From Verrucomicrobiota bacterium (GTDB lineage Bacteria; Verrucomicrobiota; Kiritimatiellia; RFP12; UBA1067): 64,000 bases of DNA. Below, piece by piece: positions 19,181 through 28,887 of this stretch; within the stretch, counting starts at the first letter, position 1, and every line of letters starts with the position of its first letter. The translations under genes were made by a program, and so were the position numbers. The DNA is taken from positions 1 through 64,000 of the forward strand of contig JAHFSX010000028.1 of assembly GCA_023269675.1 (NCBI GenBank). Direction: 5' to 3'. A model generated the notes under the pieces. That model made no database searches. It saw only the letters and a list, made by a program, of their open reading frames with translations, and was not told the origin of the DNA.

Positions 19181-22100
19181 ATGTTGGCTGAGAATGAGAT
19201 TCCGATCCTGGCTTTTGTCTGGCGGCCGGGCGACCTGCGCCGGCCGGTGAGCGGGATGGCGCAACGCACCGGCACCCGGGCGATCTTCGATCTTTCGGAG
19301 ATGAGCGCGGCAGCCTTGCCTGCTTTTCTGAAGACGGCCGCCCCCGCCGGCCAGGTCAGCGATATCAAGCTGTCCGCCGCCGCACTGATGGATCCGTCCG
19401 TCGGCCGGATTCTGAAGGAGTCAGGCGTCCGCAACATCTGGGTGGAATGTCATCCCCAGCTCTTCACGGGGGAGCTCTCGGCCCTGCTCCGGCGACTGCG
19501 GGACGTGTCGGCAGAGTTCCGTTGCTTTCCCATTGTCGGCGACGTGTCGTTCCTGGCCGCCCTTCTCCAGGAGGGCGCGGGGATCGGGCGCGTCGTCCTC
19601 AAGGGCTGCGAGGCCTCCGGCTTCGTGAGCGGCGAGACGACCCTGGTCCTCTATGGCGCCGCCAAGCAGATGCGGCTGGCCTCTTCGACGTCTCCGGACA
19701 TTCTCATCTGGGGCGGCGTCGCCACGCCCGAGGCGGCGGCGGCCTTCCTGTCCACCGGAGCCGCCGGCATCGTCTTCGAAAGCCTCCACTGGCTGACGGA
19801 CCTGGTGACACTGGACGATCTCCAACGCCAGCAGCTCGTCCGTTTGCGCATGGAGTCAACGACGCTCGTGGGCTTGGACCTGCAGGTGCCGTGTCGCCTG
19901 TTCAACAAGGGGAATTCGGTGGCCTTCAAGCAAGTCCGGGCTCTCGAGGACTCGCTGTGCGCCGCCGGGATCACTGATGCAAGCCGCCGTGCCTTTGTTG
20001 ACCAGATACAGGCTGGCGCCGTCCACCCCCTGGACAGCCATTTCTCCCCGGGCGAGGTCATCCCGCTGGGCGTGGAGGCGGCCTTCGCGGCGTCGTTCGC
20101 CGAACGTTTCGGCGCCGGCACCGAGCAGGCCGTGAAGGCCTTCACGGGCGAGGTGCGGAAGGTGTGTGGCGCCGCCGAGACAAAGAAGGGGTGCTTTCTG
20201 GACAGCCCCGTTGCCCGGGAGCTGGGCATCAAATACCCCTTTATCCAGGGGGCCATGTCCTCGATCACCGACAGCCCGGAGTTTGCCGCCGCGATTGCCG
20301 ACGCCGGCGGGCTGCCCACCCTCGCCCTTGGCCTGATGGATGCCCAGACCCTTGACCGCAGGCTGGGGCGCTTGCCCGAGATCATGGGCGCACGTCCGTA
20401 TGCGGTGAATGTCATCTCCTTGGCCGAGAACCCGTTCAGGGAAACGCAGCTGGCTTGGATCAAGCGGCACCGGCCCCGCTTTGTCTGGATCGCCGGCGGC
20501 GATCTCTCCCCCGTCAGGGAGTTGCTGCAGTGCGGCATCGGCGTTGTCTACATCGCCCCGGACGAGGCCCTGCTGAAGCTCGCCCTGGAAACAGGCGTCC
20601 GCTACGTGGTCTGCGAGGGCTACGAGGCCGGCGGCCACGTGGGGCAGCACAGCACGCTCTCCCTGGCGCAAATGGCATTGGAGCTCAAACGCCGCCAGCC
20701 CGCTCTGTTCGAGGGCTGTCGCGTGATCTTGGCCGGAGGCATCTTCAACCGGGAGACCGCCTTCATGGCCGGACTGCTCGGCGCCGACGCCGTGCAGATG
20801 GGCACGGCCTACCTGGCCACGCGGGAGATCGTTGAAACGGGCACACTCGCGGCCCTCTATCAGCGGATGATCGTGGAAGCGCAGCCGGGAGGAACGGTCG
20901 TCTCGGGCCAAAGCACCGGACTTCGCGTGCGCTCCTTGAGGACGCCGAGAGTGGCCGCCATCTCGGCGCTCGAGCGGGCGTTTGCGGCGGGGCACCAGGA
21001 CGAGCAGTCTTTCCGCGCGAAAATCGAGGAGATGACCGCCGGCAGCCTCTGCGTCGCGGCCCGCGGCGTGGACCGCCAGAGCGGGCAGTCGCTGGATGAG
21101 CGGACGTGTCTGGAGCGCGGTCAATTCATGAGCGGCTCCTGCGCCGGACTGATCGGCCAGACCCGGTCGCTGGAAGCCTTTCACCGTGAGTTGGCCGAGG
21201 GCCCGCTCGCGCTCCGTCCGCCGTTTGCGGCGGCGAGCGTCACCGTCGCGGCGCCCTTGCCCGACGCGACACAGCGCAAAGAGCATCCGGTTCCGGCGAT
21301 TGGGCGGAGACCGGGCGGCACCGTCCCGAGGGGCGATAGCGACCGGGTGGCCATCACCGGGATGAGCGTCATCAATGCCCTCGGGAAAAGCCCGGAAGAG
21401 GTCTGGGCAGCCTGCGTCGCCCTGAAGAGCGGCGTGACCCTGGTGTCGCCTTCCAGGTGGGATCACGACCTCTATTATGATCCGCGGCCGCGCATGGCGG
21501 ACAAGACCTACTGCCGGGTGGGCGCCTTCATGGATTTTCATGTCTCGCGCAATGAGCTCGGGATTCCGCCGCAGGATTTCCGGACCATGACCACCGCCAC
21601 CCGGAACACGATGTGGCTGGCGCAGAACGCCATCCGGGACGCCGGCCTCCTGGAGTCCGGCATCCCGCGGGAGCGCATCGCGGTGATCATCTCCCAGAAC
21701 TCAGGCGAGGCGGCGCATACCCTCACCGATCTGATCATGAGGGGGCGCGTGCACGAAACGATCGCCGCCATCAAGCGGGTGATGCCCCTCACCCCGGAGC
21801 AGGAAAGCGCCATCGTGCGGGAGGTGAAGTCCGAACGCATGGCTCCGGACGACACCACGCTGCTGGGCCGGCTCAACTGCACCGCCGCCGGCTTCGTCTG
21901 CAACCGCTACGGCTTCATGGGGCCCAGCTATGCGGTCTCGGCCGCCTGCGCCACCTCCCTGGTCGCGCTCTACAGCGCCTTGCAGATGATCCGCAACGGC
22001 GTGATCGACGCCGCGGTCGTCGGCGGAAGCGAGGAAACGCTCACCCATCTGCATTTTATTGAATTCTCCGCCCTGGGCGCGCTTTACGGGCTGTCGGGAC

Positions 22101-25100
22101 GGCCGCGGCCGCCTCAGGAAGCCTCCCGCCCGTTCGACGCCGAGCGCGACGGGCTGGTCCTCGGCGAGGGCGGGGGCATGATCGTGATCGAGCGGGAAAG
22201 CCTGGCTCGCGCGCGAGGTGCACCGGTCCACGCGGTCATCACCGGCATGGGCGCGAGCAACAACCATCTCGGCATGGTCGAGTCCTCCCGCGTCACCCAG
22301 GAGATCGCCATGCGCGCCTCGTTCCGCGGCCTGCCCTATGGGCCCGAGGCCGTGGATCTGGTGGAGTGCCACGGCACCAGCACGCGGCAGGGCGACGGCG
22401 AGGAGGTCCGTGCCCTGAGCGCGCTCTACGACCCTTCCAAGCGCACGGTGCTCACGTCGTTCAAGTCTCAGATCGGACACACGCTGGGGGCCTCGGGCAT
22501 CAACAACCTCATTCGCGGCACCCTGGCGATGAAGGCCGGACTCTTCCCGCCGACCCTCAACTACAGCCATCCCGACCCGGAGATCGACTTGGAGGGAGCG
22601 GGATTCCGCATCGCCCCCGAGCCGTGTGACTGGCAGCGCAGGGCCGGCCAGCCCAGAAGATTCCAGGTCAACGCCTTCGGGTTCGGAGGTTCCAACTACG
22701 TGGTCCAGGTGGAGCAGTCGCTGGAGGGCGAGGGCGCGGTTCCGCTCTCCACGGGCAGCGAGGCCGGGCGCGTTGCGGAGACGGCCGAGGACCCTGCGGC
22801 GCCCCGGGGCGTCTCGTTCTTCCGGACGGCGACGGCCGGACGCACGTGCCGGATGGCCGTTGTCGCACCGTCGGCCGAAGAGGCCCTCGCGGCGCTCGAG
22901 CGCTCCGCCGCCTTGGCCGAAGAAGCCGTGGCCTCCCCGAAAGCGGCGCGTGCCCTGGCGCAGCAGGGGCTCTTCATCAGCCCCGAAGATGCGCCCGCGC
23001 CGCCGCTCGCCTGGGTCTTTCCCGGACAAGGCGCCCACTATGCCGGCATGGGCCGTGCGCTCTATGAAGCCTTTCCCGTCATCAGGGAGTGGATGGACCG
23101 GGCGGCGGCGGCGGCGGACTTCGACCTGCTGCACTTGCTGTTTCATGACCGCGAGGAGAACCTTCAGAAAACCCGCTGGCAACAGCCGGCCCTGTTTACC
23201 TTGGAAAACGCCGTGGCCCGCTACCTCCTCGCGCTGGGCATCCGCCCGGTGGCGCTGGCCGGGCACAGTTTGGGCGAGCTGACCGCCTTGTGCCTGGCGG
23301 GTGTCTATTCTGTGGAGGACGGCTTCCGGATCGTGAACAAGCGGGCGCTCTGCATGGACAAGGCCGCGTCCATGCACGCGGACCCCGGCGTGATGGCGGC
23401 CACGGACACGCCCTTGGTTCTGCTGAAAGAGCTGATCCAAGGAGTGAAGGATGTCCACATCGGCAATATCAATTCGCCGGGCCAGGTCGTCCTGAGTGGC
23501 AACACCGACGCGGTCAAAAAGCTGGGCGCCGGTCTGAAGGCGAAAGGCTACCGGTTCACCCTCTTGCGGGTCAGCATGGCCTTCCACTCTCCGATCATGA
23601 GGGTCATCCATGACGAGCTCGAGGCGTTCGTCGCGGCCATCCCCTTCCATGCTCCGCAGATCCCTGTCATCTCCAACACCACCAAGATGCCGTATCCGTC
23701 GGATCCCGCCGAGATCAGGCGCATCCTGATGGCCCACCTGGAGTCACCTGTCCATTGGGTGGATAATGTTCAGACGCTCTGGAATGACTACGGCATCCGG
23801 CACTTCGTGGAGGTGGGGCCCGGCGACGTCCTGAGCGGCCTCATCGCCGACACGCTCCCCGAGCCGCTCTGCATCCAGACCTGCATGTCCGCCGCCGAGA
23901 GCGACACGTTCCGGACCGCGTTGGCGCGGCTCTTCGTACACGGTCACTTGCAGGTTCGGAAAGAGCCGCGGTTCGTGGCTCTCCCGACATCCCGGCCGGC
24001 GCCCGTGGCCCACCGCCTTCCGGACACCCCGACCGCCCCCGCCGACCCGGCCCTTGCCGAGACGACGGAGCATGTGGAGAACCTGGAGGCGGTGATCAGC
24101 ATCATCATGGAGGCGACCGGCTTCAACCGGGACGAGATCCAGCCCGGCATGGATCTCCGCAGAGACCTCTCGGTCCGCTCCAGCCGTCTGCCGATCATCA
24201 TGGACGCTGCGGAACGTCAGTTCAAGATCACCATCGAGCTCGAGGATTTCATCAATGTCCGCACCGTAAGAGACATCGCCCAGCGGGTCTCCGCGATCAT
24301 CGCCCGGAAGGAAAGTCCCGACGGTCGACCTGTCGCCGCGACGCCAGCCCCGGGCGCGGCCCCCGCCGCCACCTCGGAAGCGTCCGCCGCTGAAGCGCCG
24401 CTGAAGCGCCTCATTTTCAGTCTCGCGCCGGTAGTGGCGGGAGCGCCGGTGCCGCTGGCGTTAAGCCCCGGCGAGACCGTGCTCCTGCTCGCGCCTGACA
24501 TGGGCGACACGCTGGCCAAGCGTGCGGGAGAGGCGCTTCGCCGGGCTTACGGCGTCGCTGCGGTTCAGATGCCGCTTATGCCCGAACGCGCGGGACCGGC
24601 CGAAGAGCGTCCCGCGGCGGGGGTGGTCATCACCCTGCCTCAAGGCAGCTCGAAACAGGTGGCCACCATGGCGGATGTTTCGCGGCTGCTAGCCGGGCTC
24701 GCTGAACGCCTGAAGGGTTTTCTCCAATCACCCGCGCGGAAATTTGTCATCCTGATGCATGACCGCGAGGAGGCCGACACGCCTGTCGGGCTGCTGGCGG
24801 AGGGGCTGCTCGGACTGTTTCTGAGCGCCGCCCAGGAATACCCCGCGGTCCTGTTCCGCACGCTGGAGATCGGCCGGGACACCGACCTGCCGCAGGCCCT
24901 GAGCGCGGCGCTGGACAAGGGTTGCGCCACGGTGGAGCTCCTTTGCCGCGGAGGCCAGCTCTATACCTCGCAGGCGCACCTGGCCCCCGCGGCCGTTGAC
25001 GGGCCTTCCCGTCTGGAGTTGAATCCCGACGACGTGATCGTCATGTCGGGAGGCGCCGCGGGGATCAGCGCCCACCTGGCCCGCAGTCTGGCGCCCTTCG

Positions 25101-26749
25101 CGCCGCGCCTGGTCTTCCTCGGCCGGACCCGGCTGGAGCCGCATTCCGAGCCCTCCCGCGCGGACGAGATCGCCCGAACCCTGGCGGATCTGCACGCCGC
25201 GGGCATCGAGGCCACGTACCTGACCTGCGATGTCGCCGACCCCGAGGCGGTGCGGGTGGCCTTGGGCGAGGTGGTCGGCCGCTACGGCCGGATCGACGGC
25301 ATCATTCACGGCGCCGGCGTGCTCCGGGACGGCTTCCTCGACCAGATGACGCCCGAGGATTTCGCCCTCGTCGTGGACGTCAAATTCACGGGCGCCTGGA
25401 ATCTGTTCTCGGCGGCGAAGGGGGCGGGCTTGCGGTTCTTCGCCGGCCTTTCCTCGGTGGCTGCCATCCAGGGGAATCCAGGCCAGACCAATTACGCGGC
25501 CGCCAACCGCATGATGTCGGCGCTGCTCCGGCAACTCCGCCACAAGCACGGCGCCATCCGCTTCAAGGCGCTGATGCTGCCGCCGGTCGAGGGGGCGGGC
25601 ATGGCCGAGGCCCCCGAAGTCAGGGACATGCTCAGGCGCCGGGGCGTGGCCTACGTCCACGTCAAGGAGCTGGCCGGCCTGTTTTGCAGGGAGCTCTTCG
25701 CGGCCCCGGCCGACGACGACTGGGTCATGTTCATCAGGACCCTGCCCTCCGTCAAGACGGCGCCGCTCGGCGACGTCAGCCAGCCTGCGACCGGCGGGCT
25801 GCTGGAGGGCGGCCCCGCGGCCTTCAGCCCGCAGGAGTTCCCGATGATCGACGGCATCACCTCCTTGGACCTCCGCCAAGAACAGGTGGCGGCCACCCGC
25901 TCCTTCTCCCGGCAGAACGACCTGTGGCTCGAGGATCACCGGCCGCTCAAGTCCCTCGCCCATCCCCTGGTCTCCGCCGTCATGATGGTGGAGACCTTCA
26001 TGGAGTCCGCCCGCCTCCTGTATCCCCATCTCCAGGTGCGGGGCGTGCGCCAGGTGCGGTTCATGGACATGATCGCCTGCCCGCCTGAGGTTCCCCGGCC
26101 TGCAAGAGTCTCGTGCCGCCGAGCCGGGGCCGACCTGCGGGAGGTGGTCTGCGAAGCCTCCCTCTCCGTGAAGGAGATCTCCCCTGCGGGCCGGTTGGCC
26201 GAGCGCTTTGTCCCGCACTGCACGGGACAGGTGATCCTCGGCGGAAGCCGCGGCGAGCTCCCCGGATGGTTCCAGGATTTTCCTGTCCGCCCGGATGAGC
26301 TGTGCACGCCGCCCGTGACTCACGCGCAGGTGCTCGAATGGTACGGGGAGCGCACCGGGCTCGCCGGCCGGTACCGGGTGCTGCAGTGCATTGACGGTAC
26401 CGGTCCGGGGGTGATACGGGGCCGAACCGTTTACCCGGCGACCCGGGATTTCGCACACCTGGCAGCCGCGCGCTACCAATACTCGCCTTACCTGTTCGAG
26501 GCCCTGATGCAGCTGGCTGGCTTCCACATGCTGGCCATGAGTCCGCAGGACCGACGCTCGATGCTGCCCATGGAGGTCGGCGAGCTGCGGTTTCTGCGCC
26601 CGTGCCAGCCGGGTGAAGCGATCACCCTGGAAGCCCGCCTGCGGAGCCAGGACCAAGACGCGCTCGTCTGGGACGCCCAGGGGCTCGACGCCCAGGGCCG
26701 CACGATCATGCAGGTCCGCGCGATGCGCATGCACTGGATCTCGTCGTAA
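19181..26749 (+). CDS. Multidomain type I fatty-acid/polyketide synthase (NMO-NMO-KS-AT-ACP-KR-DH)
   Basis: A 2522-residue synthase. Order: residues ~1-330 a degenerate TIM-barrel related to nitronate monooxygenase; ~345-640 a full FMN-type NMO/enoyl-reductase domain (GIKYPFIQGAM, EAGGHVG with His486); ~721-1185 a ketosynthase with Cys923 (AACATSL), His1064 (ECHGTST) and His1100 (IGHTLGASG); ~1278-1590 an acyltransferase with Ser1363 (GHSLGE); ~1630-1710 one carrier domain; ~1760-2190 a ketoreductase (GGAAGI 1957-1962, Tyr2105 in NYAAANR); ~2220-2515 a double-hotdog dehydratase (His2253 in EDHRPLKSLAHP). KR, DH and an FMN-type reductase together could make a fully saturated chain. The carrier motif reads SVRSSRL, Arg replacing the Asp before the expected phosphopantetheine Ser1667. 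It resembles secondary-lipid synthases related to PUFA synthases. The start follows CGGAGGT; the carrier-activating enzyme is encoded 26 bases downstream. Confidence 0.9.
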   Translation: MLAENEIPILAFVWRPGDLRRPVSGMAQRTGTRAIFDLSEMSAAALPAFLKTAAPAGQVSDIKLSAAALMDPSVGRILKESGVRNIWVECHPQLFTGELSALLRRLRDVSAEFRCFPIVGDVSFLAALLQEGAGIGRVVLKGCEASGFVSGETTLVLYGAAKQMRLASSTSPDILIWGGVATPEAAAAFLSTGAAGIVFESLHWLTDLVTLDDLQRQQLVRLRMESTTLVGLDLQVPCRLFNKGNSVAFKQVRALEDSLCAAGITDASRRAFVDQIQAGAVHPLDSHFSPGEVIPLGVEAAFAASFAERFGAGTEQAVKAFTGEVRKVCGAAETKKGCFLDSPVARELGIKYPFIQGAMSSITDSPEFAAAIADAGGLPTLALGLMDAQTLDRRLGRLPEIMGARPYAVNVISLAENPFRETQLAWIKRHRPRFVWIAGGDLSPVRELLQCGIGVVYIAPDEALLKLALETGVRYVVCEGYEAGGHVGQHSTLSLAQMALELKRRQPALFEGCRVILAGGIFNRETAFMAGLLGADAVQMGTAYLATREIVETGTLAALYQRMIVEAQPGGTVVSGQSTGLRVRSLRTPRVAAISALERAFAAGHQDEQSFRAKIEEMTAGSLCVAARGVDRQSGQSLDERTCLERGQFMSGSCAGLIGQTRSLEAFHRELAEGPLALRPPFAAASVTVAAPLPDATQRKEHPVPAIGRRPGGTVPRGDSDRVAITGMSVINALGKSPEEVWAACVALKSGVTLVSPSRWDHDLYYDPRPRMADKTYCRVGAFMDFHVSRNELGIPPQDFRTMTTATRNTMWLAQNAIRDAGLLESGIPRERIAVIISQNSGEAAHTLTDLIMRGRVHETIAAIKRVMPLTPEQESAIVREVKSERMAPDDTTLLGRLNCTAAGFVCNRYGFMGPSYAVSAACATSLVALYSALQMIRNGVIDAAVVGGSEETLTHLHFIEFSALGALYGLSGRPRPPQEASRPFDAERDGLVLGEGGGMIVIERESLARARGAPVHAVITGMGASNNHLGMVESSRVTQEIAMRASFRGLPYGPEAVDLVECHGTSTRQGDGEEVRALSALYDPSKRTVLTSFKSQIGHTLGASGINNLIRGTLAMKAGLFPPTLNYSHPDPEIDLEGAGFRIAPEPCDWQRRAGQPRRFQVNAFGFGGSNYVVQVEQSLEGEGAVPLSTGSEAGRVAETAEDPAAPRGVSFFRTATAGRTCRMAVVAPSAEEALAALERSAALAEEAVASPKAARALAQQGLFISPEDAPAPPLAWVFPGQGAHYAGMGRALYEAFPVIREWMDRAAAAADFDLLHLLFHDREENLQKTRWQQPALFTLENAVARYLLALGIRPVALAGHSLGELTALCLAGVYSVEDGFRIVNKRALCMDKAASMHADPGVMAATDTPLVLLKELIQGVKDVHIGNINSPGQVVLSGNTDAVKKLGAGLKAKGYRFTLLRVSMAFHSPIMRVIHDELEAFVAAIPFHAPQIPVISNTTKMPYPSDPAEIRRILMAHLESPVHWVDNVQTLWNDYGIRHFVEVGPGDVLSGLIADTLPEPLCIQTCMSAAESDTFRTALARLFVHGHLQVRKEPRFVALPTSRPAPVAHRLPDTPTAPADPALAETTEHVENLEAVISIIMEATGFNRDEIQPGMDLRRDLSVRSSRLPIIMDAAERQFKITIELEDFINVRTVRDIAQRVSAIIARKESPDGRPVAATPAPGAAPAATSEASAAEAPLKRLIFSLAPVVAGAPVPLALSPGETVLLLAPDMGDTLAKRAGEALRRAYGVAAVQMPLMPERAGPAEERPAAGVVITLPQGSSKQVATMADVSRLLAGLAERLKGFLQSPARKFVILMHDREEADTPVGLLAEGLLGLFLSAAQEYPAVLFRTLEIGRDTDLPQALSAALDKGCATVELLCRGGQLYTSQAHLAPAAVDGPSRLELNPDDVIVMSGGAAGISAHLARSLAPFAPRLVFLGRTRLEPHSEPSRADEIARTLADLHAAGIEATYLTCDVADPEAVRVALGEVVGRYGRIDGIIHGAGVLRDGFLDQMTPEDFALVVDVKFTGAWNLFSAAKGAGLRFFAGLSSVAAIQGNPGQTNYAAANRMMSALLRQLRHKHGAIRFKALMLPPVEGAGMAEAPEVRDMLRRRGVAYVHVKELAGLFCRELFAAPADDDWVMFIRTLPSVKTAPLGDVSQPATGGLLEGGPAAFSPQEFPMIDGITSLDLRQEQVAATRSFSRQNDLWLEDHRPLKSLAHPLVSAVMMVETFMESARLLYPHLQVRGVRQVRFMDMIACPPEVPRPARVSCRRAGADLREVVCEASLSVKEISPAGRLAERFVPHCTGQVILGGSRGELPGWFQDFPVRPDELCTPPVTHAQVLEWYGERTGLAGRYRVLQCIDGTGPGVIRGRTVYPATRDFAHLAAARYQYSPYLFEALMQLAGFHMLAMSPQDRRSMLPMEVGELRFLRPCQPGEAITLEARLRSQDQDALVWDAQGLDAQGRTIMQVRAMRMHWISS

Positions 26750-26775
26750 CGCGTTTTAAACAAAGGGGGATCGCC

Positions 26776-27651
26776 GTGGCACAGGATCGCCTGGAGGGTG
26801 TCGTTCAGGCCATGCGGCCCGCGCCGGGCGGCGGTCTCGTCTTCTATGCCTCCTTACCGGAGAGCGCCGCAGCCGGCAGCGCTGGCGCGGTCCGCCAGGC
26901 GGAAAACCGTTGCCGGCTTGCCGCGCTGCTCTGGGAACATCTGCGGGCGCAGGAACCGCCGCTTTGGAACAATCACCCATTCTCCGAAAGCGTCGAGCGC
27001 CCGCTGCAGGTCACCCATGACGCGCTGGGCTGTCCCCGGCTCGTGCGGGAAGAGCACGCCGGGCCGTCGGTCTCTTTCAGCCGGGCGGGCGAAGAGGTCT
27101 GGGCCGCGCTCGCTGGCGACGGGTCGGAGATCGGCATCGACGTGGCGGGAAGCGCCGAGTTCCGCGGGGGCTACCCGGTGCGGCGGGCCTTCCGCGCTCA
27201 GGAGATAGAGCAGGTGCTTGAGCATTTTCGGAAGTTGTATGGCCGATCTGCGGCTCGACAGAGGCTAGACCTCCATGCGGAAAATGGGCGATTTCATGGA
27301 GGGCGAGCGTCCTCGCGAGCCGTATCGCACGACGATGCCGGCTGCAGAACAGTTGAAACGGCTCTAAACGTGGCGGACGGGGACGTGGCCAGCGCCTTGG
27401 CGCTGCTCTGGTCGGTCAAGGAGGCCGTGGCCAAGGCACTGGGATGCGCTTTCCATCTTGCGGACCCGCTGGACATCCAGGTTCAGCCCTCGGCCGTCGA
27501 GGGGGATTGGCACGCCTTCCGCGCGAGCCTCTCCGGCAAAGCGCTCGCGCGCTTTGCCGCGGAAGGCCGCCAGCCCATCTCCGTATGCTCCGTGCCTCAG
27601 GCCGACGCGTGGCTTTCCATCGCCGCCGTCCGCAGGCGCCCTGCCGGTTGA
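26776..27651 (+). CDS. Sfp-type 4'-phosphopantetheinyl transferase with an in-frame repeat insertion
   Basis: A 291-residue enzyme that should transfer phosphopantetheine from CoA to the carrier domains of the adjacent synthase and ligase. Family motifs are IGIDVAGSAEF (about residues 112-122, the Mg-binding GIDVE region, with Ala in place of the usual Glu) and WSVKEAVAKALG (about residues 215-226). Between RRAFRAQEIEQVLEHF and GDVASALALLWSVKEA lies an insertion of about 45 residues (nucleotides ~27230-27366) that contains a family C dispersed repeat and looks non-native, although it keeps the reading frame. Start is GTG with AAAGGGGGA upstream. Activity is uncertain because of the insertion and the altered motif. 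Confidence 0.78.
   Translation: MAQDRLEGVVQAMRPAPGGGLVFYASLPESAAAGSAGAVRQAENRCRLAALLWEHLRAQEPPLWNNHPFSESVERPLQVTHDALGCPRLVREEHAGPSVSFSRAGEEVWAALAGDGSEIGIDVAGSAEFRGGYPVRRAFRAQEIEQVLEHFRKLYGRSAARQRLDLHAENGRFHGGRASSRAVSHDDAGCRTVETALNVADGDVASALALLWSVKEAVAKALGCAFHLADPLDIQVQPSAVEGDWHAFRASLSGKALARFAAEGRQPISVCSVPQADAWLSIAAVRRRPAG
27230..27366. repeat. Repeat-derived insertion inside the phosphopantetheinyl transferase gene
   Basis: The segment contains TGGAGGGCGAGCGTCCTCGC at 27297-27316, the core of family C repeats found between genes at 40855, 59477 and 62283. It encodes Arg/His/Ser-rich sequence unlike the rest of the gene and interrupts two conserved motifs. Ends are approximate. Confidence 0.65.
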
Positions 27652-27691
27652 CCGGCGGCAGCCATCCGCATTGTGTCGCAGACCGCCATGA

Positions 27692-27770
27692 AAGCATGCC
27701 CTTACGGGCACACTACAAACGAGCTCCCCCGAGGTGTCTCGGGTTTGTAGTGACGCCGTGAGGCGTTGCC
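27692..27770. repeat. Inverted repeat with CACTACAAAC stem (family D), copy 1
   Basis: GCCCTTACGGGCACACTACA at the left is mirrored by TTTGTAGTGACGCCGTGAGG at the right. The second copy is at 57970-58089. It lies between the convergent transferase and ABC permease genes and could act as a two-way transcription block, though no T-run is present. Confidence 0.65.
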
Positions 27771-27771
27771 C

Positions 27772-28887
27772 TCACGTGTTTTCTTCCCAGCGGGTGACTC
27801 TGACGCCCACAATGAACACTCCGGCCGCGACGCCGGCGATGACCGCGGTGTAGCCGAGCGTGGCGCCGTGATCGACGAAGATCATGGCTGCCCGCAGGGC
27901 CTCGTTCACGTAATACAAAGGCAGGAGCCGGGCAAACGTCTGCAGGAAGCCCGGCATCATCTCGATCGGGAAGAAGCTTCCCGAGAGGAACATCATCGGG
28001 AACATGATGGCGTTTGCGGCGGCGGCGGCGCTCTGCGCCTCTTTCACGAAGCGGGTGAGGATCATGCCGATGCCGGCGAACGCGAAGACCTCCAGCACGA
28101 TGATCAGCGGCAGCCAGGCGTTCAGCTGCAGGCTGACGCTGAACACGGCGTAGCTCACGGCCAGCATCGCAACCGTGCACAGGACCGCGAGGATGAACTG
28201 GTACAGGATGTTCGACAAGATCCAGTCGCTGTGGGTGATGGGCGTGGTGGCGAGCTTCCGGATGACACCCTTCTGGCGCAGTTCCGTGTTCAAGTTCACG
28301 GTGCCGAACAGGCTGGCCGTCATGACGGCCATGGCGATGATGCCGGGAATGAAGAACTCGATGAACCGGTATTTCTTCGCGAGTATGGAGGTTGCTTCCG
28401 TGCGGATGAACGGCGGCTTCCCGGACATGCGCTGGTTGATCTCGGCGAACACCGCGCTCAAGAGCTGCATCTTCGCGTCCACCGACGTGGAGCTGGGGTC
28501 GTAGATGTAAGTGAGGGTGGCAAAGGCGGCGAGGTCGTCGAGCGACATGCGTTCCGTGAGGGAACGGTCATAGTTCTTGGGGATGATGAGGACCAGGTTC
28601 AGCTTGTGGCTCTTGGCATACTGCGCGGCGGCGACGGCGGGGTCGACCGGAACGATCGTGAACCGCCCGGTCTGCGTGAGGCTCTTGATGAGCTGCGCCG
28701 AGAGCTCGGTGCGGTCGAGGTCCTGCACGTGCAGCGTGAAACTTAAGGAATCCTGATCCTTGAAAATGGTGCCGAACACCAGGATCAGGATGACGGGGAA
28801 GGCCAGCGTGAAGAACATCGCCGTCTTCTCGCGGCAGAAGCTCAGGATGTTGACGACGAGTGTCGCGCCGACGACGCGCAGGTTCAT
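27772..28887 (-). CDS. ABC-2 type transporter permease
   Basis: A 371-residue integral membrane protein. A single N-terminal membrane segment (MFFTLAFPVILILVFGTIF) is followed by a large external loop of ~150 residues and then five further hydrophobic segments, the YhhJ/DrrB/ABC-2 plan. The start ATG overlaps the stop of the ATPase gene by four bases. It is last in the operon with the ligase-ACP-synthase fusion, so export of the lipid product or a precursor is the likely role; drug-type exporters share this architecture. Confidence 0.88.
   Translation of the reverse strand: MNLRVVGATLVVNILSFCREKTAMFFTLAFPVILILVFGTIFKDQDSLSFTLHVQDLDRTELSAQLIKSLTQTGRFTIVPVDPAVAAAQYAKSHKLNLVLIIPKNYDRSLTERMSLDDLAAFATLTYIYDPSSTSVDAKMQLLSAVFAEINQRMSGKPPFIRTEATSILAKKYRFIEFFIPGIIAMAVMTASLFGTVNLNTELRQKGVIRKLATTPITHSDWILSNILYQFILAVLCTVAMLAVSYAVFSVSLQLNAWLPLIIVLEVFAFAGIGMILTRFVKEAQSAAAAANAIMFPMMFLSGSFFPIEMMPGFLQTFARLLPLYYVNEALRAAMIFVDHGATLGYTAVIAGVAAGVFIVGVRVTRWEENT

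Noticed and set aside
21701..23737. 678-codon minus-strand frame within the synthase gene
   Set aside because: Antisense of the KS-AT region with intact catalytic motifs on the plus strand.
19181..26749. Omega-3 PUFA synthase (PfaA) identification
   Set aside because: Only one ACP, the FMN reductase is fused at the N-terminus, and no PfaB, PfaC or PfaD genes are adjacent.
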